Below, piece after piece: positions 1-7,240 of a stretch of DNA of 7,240 nt. The notes below the pieces were generated by a model. It saw only the letters and a program-made list of their open reading frames with translations. It was not told where the DNA came from and ran no database searches. Made by a program: the position numbers and the translations under genes. Numbering within the stretch: the first letter of the stretch is position 1; each line of letters opens with the position of its first letter. Origin of the DNA: Acidobacteriota bacterium (GTDB taxonomy: Bacteria > Acidobacteriota > Terriglobia > UBA7540 > JAPUME01); assembly GCA_027294185.1 (NCBI GenBank), contig JAPUME010000007.1:1-7240 (forward strand), written 5' to 3'.

Positions 1-1
1 C

Positions 2-62
2 ATATCGGCTGAATCTGTTGACGTAAATGCTATTGTGAAAGAGATTGTAGAGGGGGAGACGA

Positions 63-73
<11 letters not shown>
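2..73 (+). CDS. 3' end of an upstream reading frame, possibly an excisionase/HTH protein (partial)
   Basis: The frame starting at base 2 is open from the window edge to a TAA at 71-73. It encodes 23 residues beginning ISAESVDVNAIVKEI and ending in NER. The last 11 bases overlap the integrase start, and the integrase Shine-Dalgarno sequence lies inside this frame, an arrangement typical of translational coupling. Another forward frame over the same stretch is closed early (TGA at 10-12). In integrative elements the gene just upstream of int is often a small helix-turn-helix excisionase (Xis/AlpA-like). The visible tail has the hydrophobic-acidic helical look of such C-termini but holds no diagnostic motif. 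Real coding is plausible; the excisionase identity is inference from position. Confidence 0.35.
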
Positions 74-1388
<1,315 letters not shown>

Positions 1389-1463
1389 AGGTGGTTGGGC
1401 ATTCGACTTGATTTTCCGGGTGATTGGCCGGGGAATTTTCGACTACACGCCGACCAGGGGGCA

Positions 1464-1475
1464 TGTTAGTATAAA
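1464..1475 (+). promoter_or_regulatory. Extended -10 promoter of the SRP RNA gene
   Basis: TG at 1464-1465, one base, then TAGTAT (1467-1472) matches an extended -10 element; TATAAA at 1470-1475 is an overlapping alternative. Either predicts a start near 1479-1482, where the SRP RNA stem begins. I see no good -35 hexamer at the expected distance, which is compatible with extended -10 promoters. It is divergent from the tRNA-Arg promoter. Confidence 0.55.
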
Positions 1476-1481
1476 TTTTCA

Positions 1482-1600
1482 GGCTTGTCAGGCTTCGGGC
1501 TCTGTGCAACGGATGTCTGTGAACCCCGCCAGGTCCGGAAGGAAGCAACGGTAGCGGGCCTCTCCGTGTGCCGCAGATCAACCCGAAGTCTGGCCAGTTG
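1482..1600 (+). ncRNA. ffs: Signal recognition particle RNA, small bacterial (4.5S) type
   Basis: RNA scaffold of the signal recognition particle, which binds Ffh and guides nascent inner-membrane and secreted proteins to FtsY. The universally conserved apical hairpin is present: CAGGTCC, the GGAA tetraloop (1537-1540) and GGAAGCA, on a CCCGC/GCGGG stem (1525-1529 with 1554-1558). The motif GTGTGCCG in the descending arm resembles the E. coli 4.5S RNA. The ends close by long-range pairing: CAGGCTTCGGG near 1489-1499 with CCCGAAGTCTG near 1582-1592, extended outward by weaker pairs. Length is about 119 nt with no room for an Alu domain, so it is the short form. Ends are approximate to a few bases. 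A 5-bp hairpin follows (CGCGA/TCGCG, 1604-1619) without a U-tract, so termination or read-through into dnaX cannot be decided. Confidence 0.93.
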
Positions 1601-1694
1601 CACCGCGAGCGGCGTCGCGCCCATTGATACTTGAAATACATGCATTCAGGTTTTCGGCCGCCCGCCTGGACTCCTCTAATTCCTAGTAAACCCT

Positions 1695-3389
1695 ATGGCC
1701 TACGAAGTCCTGGCCCGAAAATACCGACCTCAGACGTTTGACGAAGTCGTCGGTCAGAAGCTGGTCACCGACACGCTGAAGAACGCCATATTACAGGACC
1801 GGGTAGCGCACGGCTATCTGTTCTCCGGCGCGCGTGGAGTGGGTAAGACGACCACGGCCCGCATTCTGGCCAAGGCGCTCAATTGCGCCCAGGGACCGAC
1901 CGTCACACCCTGCGGCGAGTGTGATTCCTGCCGTGAAATTGCCTCCTCGAGCGCCATCGATGTATTGGAAATCGACGCTGCCTCGAACCGCGGTATCGAT
2001 GAGATTCGCGAGTTGCGTGAGAGCGCCCGCTATCTGCCTTCTCGAGACCGCCGAAAAGTCTTCATCATTGATGAAGTCCACATGCTGACCCCGGAAGCGT
2101 TCAATGCGCTCTTGAAGACGCTGGAGGAGCCGCCCGAAAGCGTTCTTTTTATATTGGCGACCACCGAGGCCCACAAGATTCCGACAACCATCCTCTCCCG
2201 CTGCCAGCACTTCGCCTTCCGGTTGGTCGACTACCGCGAAATTCTGGGTGAGCTGGAACGCATCGCCCAGGAGGAACAGATTCAAAGCGACGCGGCCTCG
2301 CTCGGTCTGATTGCCCGGGCCGCCGCCGGCAGCCTTCGAGACGGACTGTCGCTGCTTGACCAGGCGATTGCTTACTCAGGCCAGCAGCTCGACGAGGAAT
2401 CGCTTCGGCAATTGTTGGGAGCCGTGCCGGACCAGATTCTTGAAGAGCTCATGCGCGGAGTTCATGCGAGTGATGCGGCTCGCGTGCTCGAAGGGGTGGA
2501 GCGATTGATTCGGCAAGGTTTTGAGATTCAACAACTTACAGCAGAATTGACCCGGTTTATCCGCAACCTAATGGTCGCCCGCGTCTGCGGACCCGACCCG
2601 CAGTTGCTCCCTTTGCCGGAAGAGAGCTTGTCCCGGCTCAAGGAATTGGCCGCTGCATACGGCCCCGAGGACCTGAGCCGCTTCTTGCAGATCATGCTGC
2701 GGACGCAGGCTGAGGTTCGTTATGCCCTGGAGCCTCGCTTTCACCTGGAGCTGGCTTTGATGAAGCTTGTGCACGCGCAGAGGCTGGAGCCGTTGGAGAA
2801 TCTCCTGGTGGAACTTGGCAAGGGGGCGACGAAGACAGCTTCAAAACCTGCCGCTCCGGGTTCGGCCGCGAAACCCGCACCCAACGCCGAAGTCGATAAG
2901 CCTCCTTTACCCGTCAGGGCGAGGCCGGATGCGGCCGTTGGCGCTTCCGAGCCGGAGCTGCGGCATTCACCGGCGCGCACCCCGCCTCCCACACTGTTGA
3001 GGGGGGCCGACGCGCAGCCGCTGGCGTTGATACGCGACCGCGTGCAGGCGCGCTCGAAGCTGTTGAGCAACTTCCTCGAACATAATCTGGTAGGATGGCG
3101 GTTGCAGGACGGGCAGGCTCGGTTTACCTTTTCCGAAGAAGTGCGGTGGGCGCTCGACATTCTGACGGAACACGAAAACCGCGAGTTGCTGCGAAGTATC
3201 TGTTCTGAGGTGTTGGGACAGCCGGTTCAGATTTCGGTTTCTGTGGAGGAGTCGGGGAATGCGCCCGCCGATGAGGGTCGGGTTCGATTGAGCCCTCGCG
3301 AAAGAGCCGAGCGCGACCCGCGTGTGCGTGCGGTCATAGAGCGGTTCAAGGGTGCATGGTTAGGGACCCGAGACTTGAGTCAGGAGTAA
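1695..3389 (+). CDS. dnaX: DNA polymerase III subunit gamma/tau
   Basis: ATPase of the clamp loader that opens and loads the beta sliding clamp and, in the tau form, ties polymerases to the replicative helicase. The AAA+ core covers about residues 1-170. It holds Walker A GARGVGKT (45-52), the zinc module Cys64, Cys73, Cys76 and Cys79, Walker B IIDEVH (D126, E127), sensor 1 LATTE, the SRC arginine-finger motif (168-170) and sensor 2 GSLRDG (R215). Domain III (about 230-365) is the oligomerisation collar. Residues about 375-435 are a Pro/Ala-rich linker, followed by a folded tau-type C-terminal domain (about 440-520). The start is supported by the family-typical MAYEVLARKYRPQTFDEVVGQ-like beginning and an in-frame TAA at 1677. 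No Shine-Dalgarno sequence is visible. No E. coli-like A-rich frameshift signal was seen, so a gamma form is not predicted. Confidence 0.97.
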   Translation: MAYEVLARKYRPQTFDEVVGQKLVTDTLKNAILQDRVAHGYLFSGARGVGKTTTARILAKALNCAQGPTVTPCGECDSCREIASSSAIDVLEIDAASNRGIDEIRELRESARYLPSRDRRKVFIIDEVHMLTPEAFNALLKTLEEPPESVLFILATTEAHKIPTTILSRCQHFAFRLVDYREILGELERIAQEEQIQSDAASLGLIARAAAGSLRDGLSLLDQAIAYSGQQLDEESLRQLLGAVPDQILEELMRGVHASDAARVLEGVERLIRQGFEIQQLTAELTRFIRNLMVARVCGPDPQLLPLPEESLSRLKELAAAYGPEDLSRFLQIMLRTQAEVRYALEPRFHLELALMKLVHAQRLEPLENLLVELGKGATKTASKPAAPGSAAKPAPNAEVDKPPLPVRARPDAAVGASEPELRHSPARTPPPTLLRGADAQPLALIRDRVQARSKLLSNFLEHNLVGWRLQDGQARFTFSEEVRWALDILTEHENRELLRSICSEVLGQPVQISVSVEESGNAPADEGRVRLSPRERAERDPRVRAVIERFKGAWLGTRDLSQE

Positions 3390-3392
3390 GCG

Positions 3393-3707
3393 ATGAAAAA
3401 TCTGGCGCAAATGCAACAACTGATGAAACAGGTGCAGCAGATGCAGGAACAGTTCCAGAAGCAGTTGGACGAAATCGAGGTGGAGGCCACCGCCGGCGGT
3501 GGAATGGTGGCGGTGCGGATGAGCGGGCAGAAACAGCTCCTGTCGATCCGTGTGGAAAAGGAAGCGGTCGGCACGGGCGACGTCGAATTGCTACAGGACC
3601 TGATTCTGGCCGCAGTCAACGAAGCCTCGCGCAAGGTGGATGAACAGGTTTCGGGCCAGATGGGAAATCTGGGTTCGGGTTTGAAATTGCCGGGGATATT
3701 CGGATGA
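3393..3707 (+). CDS. ybaB: YbaB/EbfC family nucleoid-associated protein
   Basis: Small DNA-binding protein of the YbaB/EbfC family, which forms dimers shaped like tweezers and associates with the nucleoid. Its 104 residues match the family's usual size. Residues 1-30 form a Gln/Met-rich coiled-coil helix ([19 protein letters not shown]). A glycine-rich turn (ATAGGG, near 33-38) and beta strands follow, including the [12 protein letters not shown] segment, then a second helix ([19 protein letters not shown]) and a Gly-rich tail. The start lies 3 nt after the dnaX stop, and its Shine-Dalgarno AGGAG (3382-3386) is inside the last dnaX codons, so the two are cotranscribed and probably coupled. 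The gene sits between dnaX and recR as in very many bacteria. Confidence 0.95.
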   Translation: MKNLAQMQQLMKQVQQMQEQFQKQLDEIEVEATAGGGMVAVRMSGQKQLLSIRVEKEAVGTGDVELLQDLILAAVNEASRKVDEQVSGQMGNLGSGLKLPGIFG

Positions 3708-3739
3708 GTATTCTGCCAGGGGGCGTCGCGCAGTTATGA
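3704..3739 (+). other. 11-codon bridging frame between ybaB and recR
   Basis: An ATG at 3704 overlaps the ybaB stop as ATGA. The frame encodes [11 protein letters not shown] and ends at TGA 3737-3739, which overlaps the recR start, again as ATGA. It therefore fills the 28-nt gap exactly. The only Shine-Dalgarno-like run for recR (AGGGGG, 3718-3723) lies inside it, 12 nt from the recR ATG, which is long for direct initiation. It could act as a translational relay that lets terminating ribosomes re-initiate at recR. It may also be chance; a functional peptide is unlikely. Confidence 0.3.
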
Positions 3740-4335
3740 AGGATTTCCCCGAGCCGATGGAGCGGTTGATACAGGAGTTTAAGCGCCTGCCGGGCATCGG
3801 CCAGAAGTCCGCCCAGCGGATCGCCTTCCATGTTCACCGGGTCTCACGGGAGGACGCCCTGCGCCTGGCGGATTCCATCCGTGAGGTCAAGGATAAGATC
3901 AAGTTCTGTGGCATTTGCAACAACATCACCGATGTCGACCCCTGCCGGTATTGCACCACGCCGGGGCGTGACCCGGCGCTCATCTGCGTGGTGGAGGAGC
4001 CTCATAATGTGCTGGCAGTGGAGAAAACCCGCCAATTTAGAGGCCTTTATCACGTTCTTCATGGATCTTTGTCCCCGCTTCGAGGCGTTGGGCCAGAGCA
4101 GCTGCAAATTAAGAGTTTGATAGCGCGTCTCAAAGGCGGTAATATAAAAGAAATTATCGTGGCTACCGACCCCAATGTGGAAGGGGAGGCCACGGCCCTA
4201 TACCTTGCCAAGCTGATTAAGCCCCTTGGAATCAAGGTTACACGAATCGCTCGTGGGGTTCCGGTGGGGAGTGAGCTGGAATTTGCCGATGAGATAACCA
4301 TGCAGATTGCCATGGAGGGCCGGCAGGAGCTTTAA
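3736..4335 (+). CDS. recR: Recombination mediator protein RecR
   Basis: Member of the RecFOR pathway: with RecO (and RecF) it helps load RecA on SSB-coated single-stranded DNA at gaps during repair. The length of 199 residues is normal. An N-terminal helix-hairpin-helix lies at about 9-34 ([17 protein letters not shown]). A four-Cys zinc finger follows (C58, C61, C70, C73). The Toprim domain covers about 81-175 with the acidic VVEEP motif (E87/E88) and ATDPNVEGE (D145). The C-terminal [14 protein letters not shown] motif (172-185) belongs to the conserved RecR Walker B-like region. The start fits the family ([15 protein letters not shown], as in the MxxPEPI beginnings of other RecRs), and no alternative start lies upstream in frame. 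It is in the dnaX-ybaB-recR operon, with translation probably coupled through the short bridging frame. Confidence 0.97.
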   Translation: MKDFPEPMERLIQEFKRLPGIGQKSAQRIAFHVHRVSREDALRLADSIREVKDKIKFCGICNNITDVDPCRYCTTPGRDPALICVVEEPHNVLAVEKTRQFRGLYHVLHGSLSPLRGVGPEQLQIKSLIARLKGGNIKEIIVATDPNVEGEATALYLAKLIKPLGIKVTRIARGVPVGSELEFADEITMQIAMEGRQEL

Positions 4336-4396
4336 GAGCGTATCCAGCGAGAAATGATAGGGAAATAAGCCTTTAGGGTCTCAGGGAGAAAGAAGC

Positions 4397-6370
4397 ATGG
4401 ACGAGTTTACGATTGGCATAGGAGGAGCGGCCGGAGACGGCCTGGACAAGACCGGCGACACACTGGCAAAAACAGTATCCCGCCGCGGCCAGTACGTATA
4501 TGCCTACAACAGCTATCAGTCTTTGATTCGCGGCGGCCACATCTGGCTGCGCCTTCGCATCGGGTCGGAGAAGTTGTACTCGCATGGCGATCACCTCAAT
4601 GCGCTGATCGCTCTCAATCAGGACACCATCGAACGGCACGCCCCGGAAGTCGAATCCGGAGGCGCGGTGATTTTCAACTCCGCCAAGCTGAACTGCGATG
4701 GGGTGAAGATCCGCGATGGTGTAATCACGGTTCCGCTTCCCGTGCCGGAGATCGTAAAGCCGTTCGGTCGGTCACTGCCGATCCAGCAGAACACCGTTGC
4801 GCTGGGCGCTTTAATGTTCCTTTTGCGTCTTGATTTTGACACTGCCGAAAAAGTCATCAAGGAAACCTTCCAGCACAAGGGTCAGGCGGTCGTAGACCAG
4901 AACCTGGGCATCCTCAAGGCGAGTTTCGAGTATACAAAGGAGAAGTTTGTTCCGCTGCGCGAGGATTGGAAGTTTACCGATACCCGGCGGCCCTTTGTTA
5001 CCGGCAACGCAGCTTTCGCCTTTGGGGCTGCCGTCGCCGGATGCAAATTCTATTCGGCCTACCCGATGACCCCGGCATCGACCATTCTTCATTGGATGGC
5101 AGCGCACTCCGACAAGGCGGGGATCCTGGTGAAGCAGGGTGAGGACGAGTTGGCCGTGATGAACATGGTCGTCGGCGCCGGGTACGCCGGTGTGCGGTCG
5201 ATGTGCGCCACCTCAGGCGGCGGATTCGCTCTGATGACGGAAGCCATTGGTCAGGCGGGGATGATCGAAGCTCCCGTGGTTGTGGTGGAAGTACAGCGCG
5301 GCGGCCCCTCGACGGGCTTGCCGACCAAGACCGAGCAGGGTGACTTGAATCAGGTTTTCGGAGCCTCGCAGGGTGATTTCCCCCGTGTCATCATTGCCCC
5401 GATCGATGTAGGCGACTGCTTCCATACTTCGGTGGAAGCTTTCAATCTGGCTGAGAAATACCAACTGCCGGTCATAATCATGTCGGACCTTCTGCTCTCC
5501 GAGCATCCGGAAACGATTGAAGTCGACGACATGCGTGCCGATGTTCCTATCGACCGTGGAGAGTTGGTTTCTGAATGGCCGGAGGGAAACGGCCCTTACA
5601 AGCGGTTCGCTCTTACGAAGTCCGGCGTTTCTCCTCGCGCGCTGCCCGGAACGGCCAATACGATCCATGTAGCCGGCACCGACGACCACGATGAGCGTGG
5701 TGTGCTGATCAGCGACGTTTTCACGACTCCCGCGATCCGCCGTAAGATGATGGAAAAGCGGATGAAAAAGATGGAGGGCGTGCTGAGCGAGCTTGACGCT
5801 CCCAAGCTTGACGGTCCGGCCAAAGCGGAGGTCACCCTCGTCGGCTGGGGATCGACGAAGGGAGTCCTCGGAGAGGCCCGGGAGGTCCTGAAGTCCCGTG
5901 GCGTGGAAACCAATCAATTGCACGTGAAATACCTCCTGCCCTTCCACACCAAGGAGGTCACGGATATTCTGAAGAGATCGAAGCGTATCATATCGGTGGA
6001 GGTAAATTTCACCGGCCAGTTTGCGCGGTACTTGCGAGCGGAGACGGGAATCACCGTTCATGATCAGATTCTTAAGTATGACGGGGAGCCGTTTGAGCCC
6101 CTCTACGTTGCGGAACAGGTCGAGGCGATCCTTGCAGGCCGTCCGCGCTCGCTGGATGTGAACGAGGATGAAGCGCGGGATATGGCCTACCACTACTCCC
6201 GGGTTTACCTGAGTGATCAAGCCCGTCCGGGACGTGTCGAGAAGAAGGGCACTGAAAACGGCGAGGCGGTTTGGAATGTGGAGGTCATGAATCGAGGCTC
6301 CGGCGCCAAGCAGGGCGATTTGAAGATCGGCGTCGAGACTGGATCGATTTACTCGTGGGAGGCCGTCTAG
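4397..6370 (+). CDS. korA: 2-oxoacid:ferredoxin oxidoreductase, fused gamma-alpha subunit (probably 2-oxoglutarate)
   Basis: Large subunit of a CoA-dependent 2-oxoacid:acceptor oxidoreductase, which decarboxylates a 2-oxoacid to acyl-CoA and passes two electrons to ferredoxin (reversible, cytoplasmic). Residues 5-185 are the gamma domain (IGIGGAAGDGLDKTGDTLA, NSYQSLIRGGH). Residues about 200-380 are the alpha pyrimidine-binding domain with the substrate-site motif YPMTPAS (222-228), ATSGGGFALM and the QRGGPSTGLPTKTEQGDL loop. Residues about 475-585 form alpha domain II (VGWGSTKG, LPFHTKEV). A tail of roughly 70 residues follows. Gamma-alpha fusion of about 600-660 residues is normal for KorA. 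AGGGAG (4383-4388) lies 8 nt from the ATG. The gene starts 61 nt after recR with no visible terminator and is followed by korB after 42 nt. Specificity for 2-oxoglutarate is likely by family resemblance; pyruvate or other 2-oxoacids cannot be excluded. Confidence 0.93.
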   Translation: MDEFTIGIGGAAGDGLDKTGDTLAKTVSRRGQYVYAYNSYQSLIRGGHIWLRLRIGSEKLYSHGDHLNALIALNQDTIERHAPEVESGGAVIFNSAKLNCDGVKIRDGVITVPLPVPEIVKPFGRSLPIQQNTVALGALMFLLRLDFDTAEKVIKETFQHKGQAVVDQNLGILKASFEYTKEKFVPLREDWKFTDTRRPFVTGNAAFAFGAAVAGCKFYSAYPMTPASTILHWMAAHSDKAGILVKQGEDELAVMNMVVGAGYAGVRSMCATSGGGFALMTEAIGQAGMIEAPVVVVEVQRGGPSTGLPTKTEQGDLNQVFGASQGDFPRVIIAPIDVGDCFHTSVEAFNLAEKYQLPVIIMSDLLLSEHPETIEVDDMRADVPIDRGELVSEWPEGNGPYKRFALTKSGVSPRALPGTANTIHVAGTDDHDERGVLISDVFTTPAIRRKMMEKRMKKMEGVLSELDAPKLDGPAKAEVTLVGWGSTKGVLGEAREVLKSRGVETNQLHVKYLLPFHTKEVTDILKRSKRIISVEVNFTGQFARYLRAETGITVHDQILKYDGEPFEPLYVAEQVEAILAGRPRSLDVNEDEARDMAYHYSRVYLSDQARPGRVEKKGTENGEAVWNVEVMNRGSGAKQGDLKIGVETGSIYSWEAV

Positions 6371-6412
6371 GCGAGGGCCAGCGAAGATTTTCGGGGTGAA
6401 GGAGTAAGGGAC

Positions 6413-7240
6413 ATGGCAACCGTTGTAGAGTTACCGATTAGCACTTATAAGTGGGTCGTCGAACCGGACTGGTGTCCCGGGTGCGGGGATTTCGGCGTGC
6501 TGAGGGCCGTTTCGCTTGCCGCCTCAAAGCTTGCCATCCAACCCAAGGACCTCCTTCTGGTTTCGGGCATCGGCTGCTCTTCGAACCTTCCGGGCTTCAT
6601 TCACGCTTACGGAGTGCACAGCCTGCACGGGCGGTCGGTGGCGGTGGCCACGGGCGCAAAGTTTGCCAATCACGACTTGAAGGTGGTGATTACCGGTGGC
6701 GACGGGGACGGATACGGCATCGGCCTCGGGCACTTCGTGCACGCGATGCGCCGGAATCTCGACCTTACCTACCTCGTCATGAATAACCAGATTTACGGAC
6801 TTACCACCGGTCAGGCTTCTCCCACCACCACCAAAGACCACCGAACCAAGTCCACTCCCCGGGGAAATGTCGAGCTCCCCATCAACCCGCTGGCCCTGGG
6901 AATCGTCTCCGGCGCAACCTACGTCTCACGGGGCTTCTCGGGAGAGATCAAGCATCTGACCGAGTTGATCGCGGGAGCCATCGCCCACAGGGGATTCTCC
7001 CTGGTCGATATTTTCAGCCCCTGTGTCACCTATAACCACGTGAATACCTATCCCTTTTTCAAGCAGCGGGTCTACAAGCTTGAAGACGAGACCGGTTACA
7101 ACCCGGCTGAGGCCCGCGCCGCGCTCGACAAGTCGTTCGAGTGGGGGGACAAGATTCCTCTCGGAGTCTTTTACAAGGACGACCAGCCCATCTTTGAGGA
7201 CAGCGAACCGGTTCTGAAGGAAGGTCCTCTGGTGAAAAAG
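6413..7240 (+). CDS. korB: 2-oxoacid:ferredoxin oxidoreductase beta subunit (3' end cut by window)
   Basis: Thiamine-diphosphate and iron-sulphur subunit that partners KorA. The frame is open from the ATG at 6413 through the window end (276 codons), so the C-terminus is missing. The start is set by AAGGAG (6399-6404), 8 nt before the ATG. CPGCG (C21, C24), the Cys in SGIGCSS (C55) and the Cys in FSPC (C204) match the four ligands of the single [4Fe-4S] cluster of this family. The diphosphate/Mg site is GDGDGYGIGLGH (97-108) with NNQIYGLTTGQASPT (124-138). No 2[4Fe-4S] ferredoxin-like domain is seen, so electrons should go to a free ferredoxin. The beta-only architecture with a fused gamma-alpha partner is typical of KorAB. 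Confidence 0.94.
   Translation, partial: MATVVELPISTYKWVVEPDWCPGCGDFGVLRAVSLAASKLAIQPKDLLLVSGIGCSSNLPGFIHAYGVHSLHGRSVAVATGAKFANHDLKVVITGGDGDGYGIGLGHFVHAMRRNLDLTYLVMNNQIYGLTTGQASPTTTKDHRTKSTPRGNVELPINPLALGIVSGATYVSRGFSGEIKHLTELIAGAIAHRGFSLVDIFSPCVTYNHVNTYPFFKQRVYKLEDETGYNPAEARAALDKSFEWGDKIPLGVFYKDDQPIFEDSEPVLKEGPLVKK

Noticed and set aside
18..46. TTGACG at 18-23 as the -35 box of an int promoter
   Set aside because: At 17-18 bp spacing the bases are GAGATT/AGATTG, a poor -10. The stretch also lies inside an open reading frame, so chance is more likely.
1411..1440. Imperfect inverted repeat around GATTTTCCGG and CCGGGGAATTTTC as an operator
   Set aside because: The arms match only partly (about seven of ten bases with mismatches inside), and there is no supporting context for a regulator.
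1604..1619. Hairpin CGCGA/TCGCG after the SRP RNA as an intrinsic terminator
   Set aside because: The stem is only 5 bp and no T-tract follows (CCCATTGATAC), so it does not qualify as a rho-independent terminator.
3000..3008. G6 run in the dnaX linker as a programmed frameshift for a gamma product
   Set aside because: A +1 shift here would stop within about eight codons and a -1 shift within about 27, giving gamma-sized proteins. However, the in-frame reading (AGG GGG GCC) does not make a canonical X XXY YYZ slippery heptamer, and I saw no clear stimulatory stem or internal SD. The evidence is too weak.
5213..6220. Long 335-codon minus-strand frame opposite korA
   Set aside because: It is a shadow of the GC-rich korA coding frame. 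The plus strand encodes unmistakable KorA motifs throughout, and the antisense product shows no family motif.

Overview
The window appears to be bacterial chromosome from a fairly GC-rich, Gram-negative-type organism, with the end of an integrated mobile element at its left side. Three things suggest this: a short SRP RNA without an Alu domain, the dnaX-ybaB-recR cluster, and an oxygen-sensitive-type 2-oxoacid:ferredoxin oxidoreductase (KorAB). I cannot fix the phylum from sequence alone. Acidobacteriota or another deep-branching Gram-negative phylum would fit, but that is a weak guess.

Left part (1 to about 1340): a complete tyrosine integrase gene, preceded by the last 23 codons of an overlapping reading frame (possibly an excisionase), runs rightward into the 3' end of a complete tRNA-Arg(ACG) gene on the minus strand. 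This is the usual layout of an integrative element inserted at a tRNA 3' end. The element lies to the left and its other end is outside the window. The integrase frame has no stop before the tRNA, so its last 41 codons are antisense tRNA, antisense tRNA promoter and flanking chromosome. Four GCAAC pentamers, three of them 10-11 bp apart, sit just inside the element next to the attachment site.

Middle (1339-4335): the tRNA has a near-consensus promoter facing left. About 90 bp away an extended -10 promoter faces right and drives the SRP (4.5S) RNA gene. Next come dnaX (clamp-loader gamma/tau), ybaB/ebfC (nucleoid-associated protein) and recR (recombinational repair), all on the plus strand with very short gaps. 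This is a widely conserved replication and repair cluster. An 11-codon frame links the ybaB stop to the recR start through ATGA overlaps at both ends.

Right part (4397 to the window end): korA (fused gamma-alpha subunit) and korB (beta subunit, cut by the window edge) form a two-gene operon for a thiamine-diphosphate, iron-sulphur 2-oxoacid oxidoreductase, most likely acting on 2-oxoglutarate. It links central carbon metabolism (oxidative or reductive TCA cycle) to low-potential ferredoxin. I found no CRISPR array, insertion sequence or novel defence system. The most interesting part is the integrase/tRNA junction.
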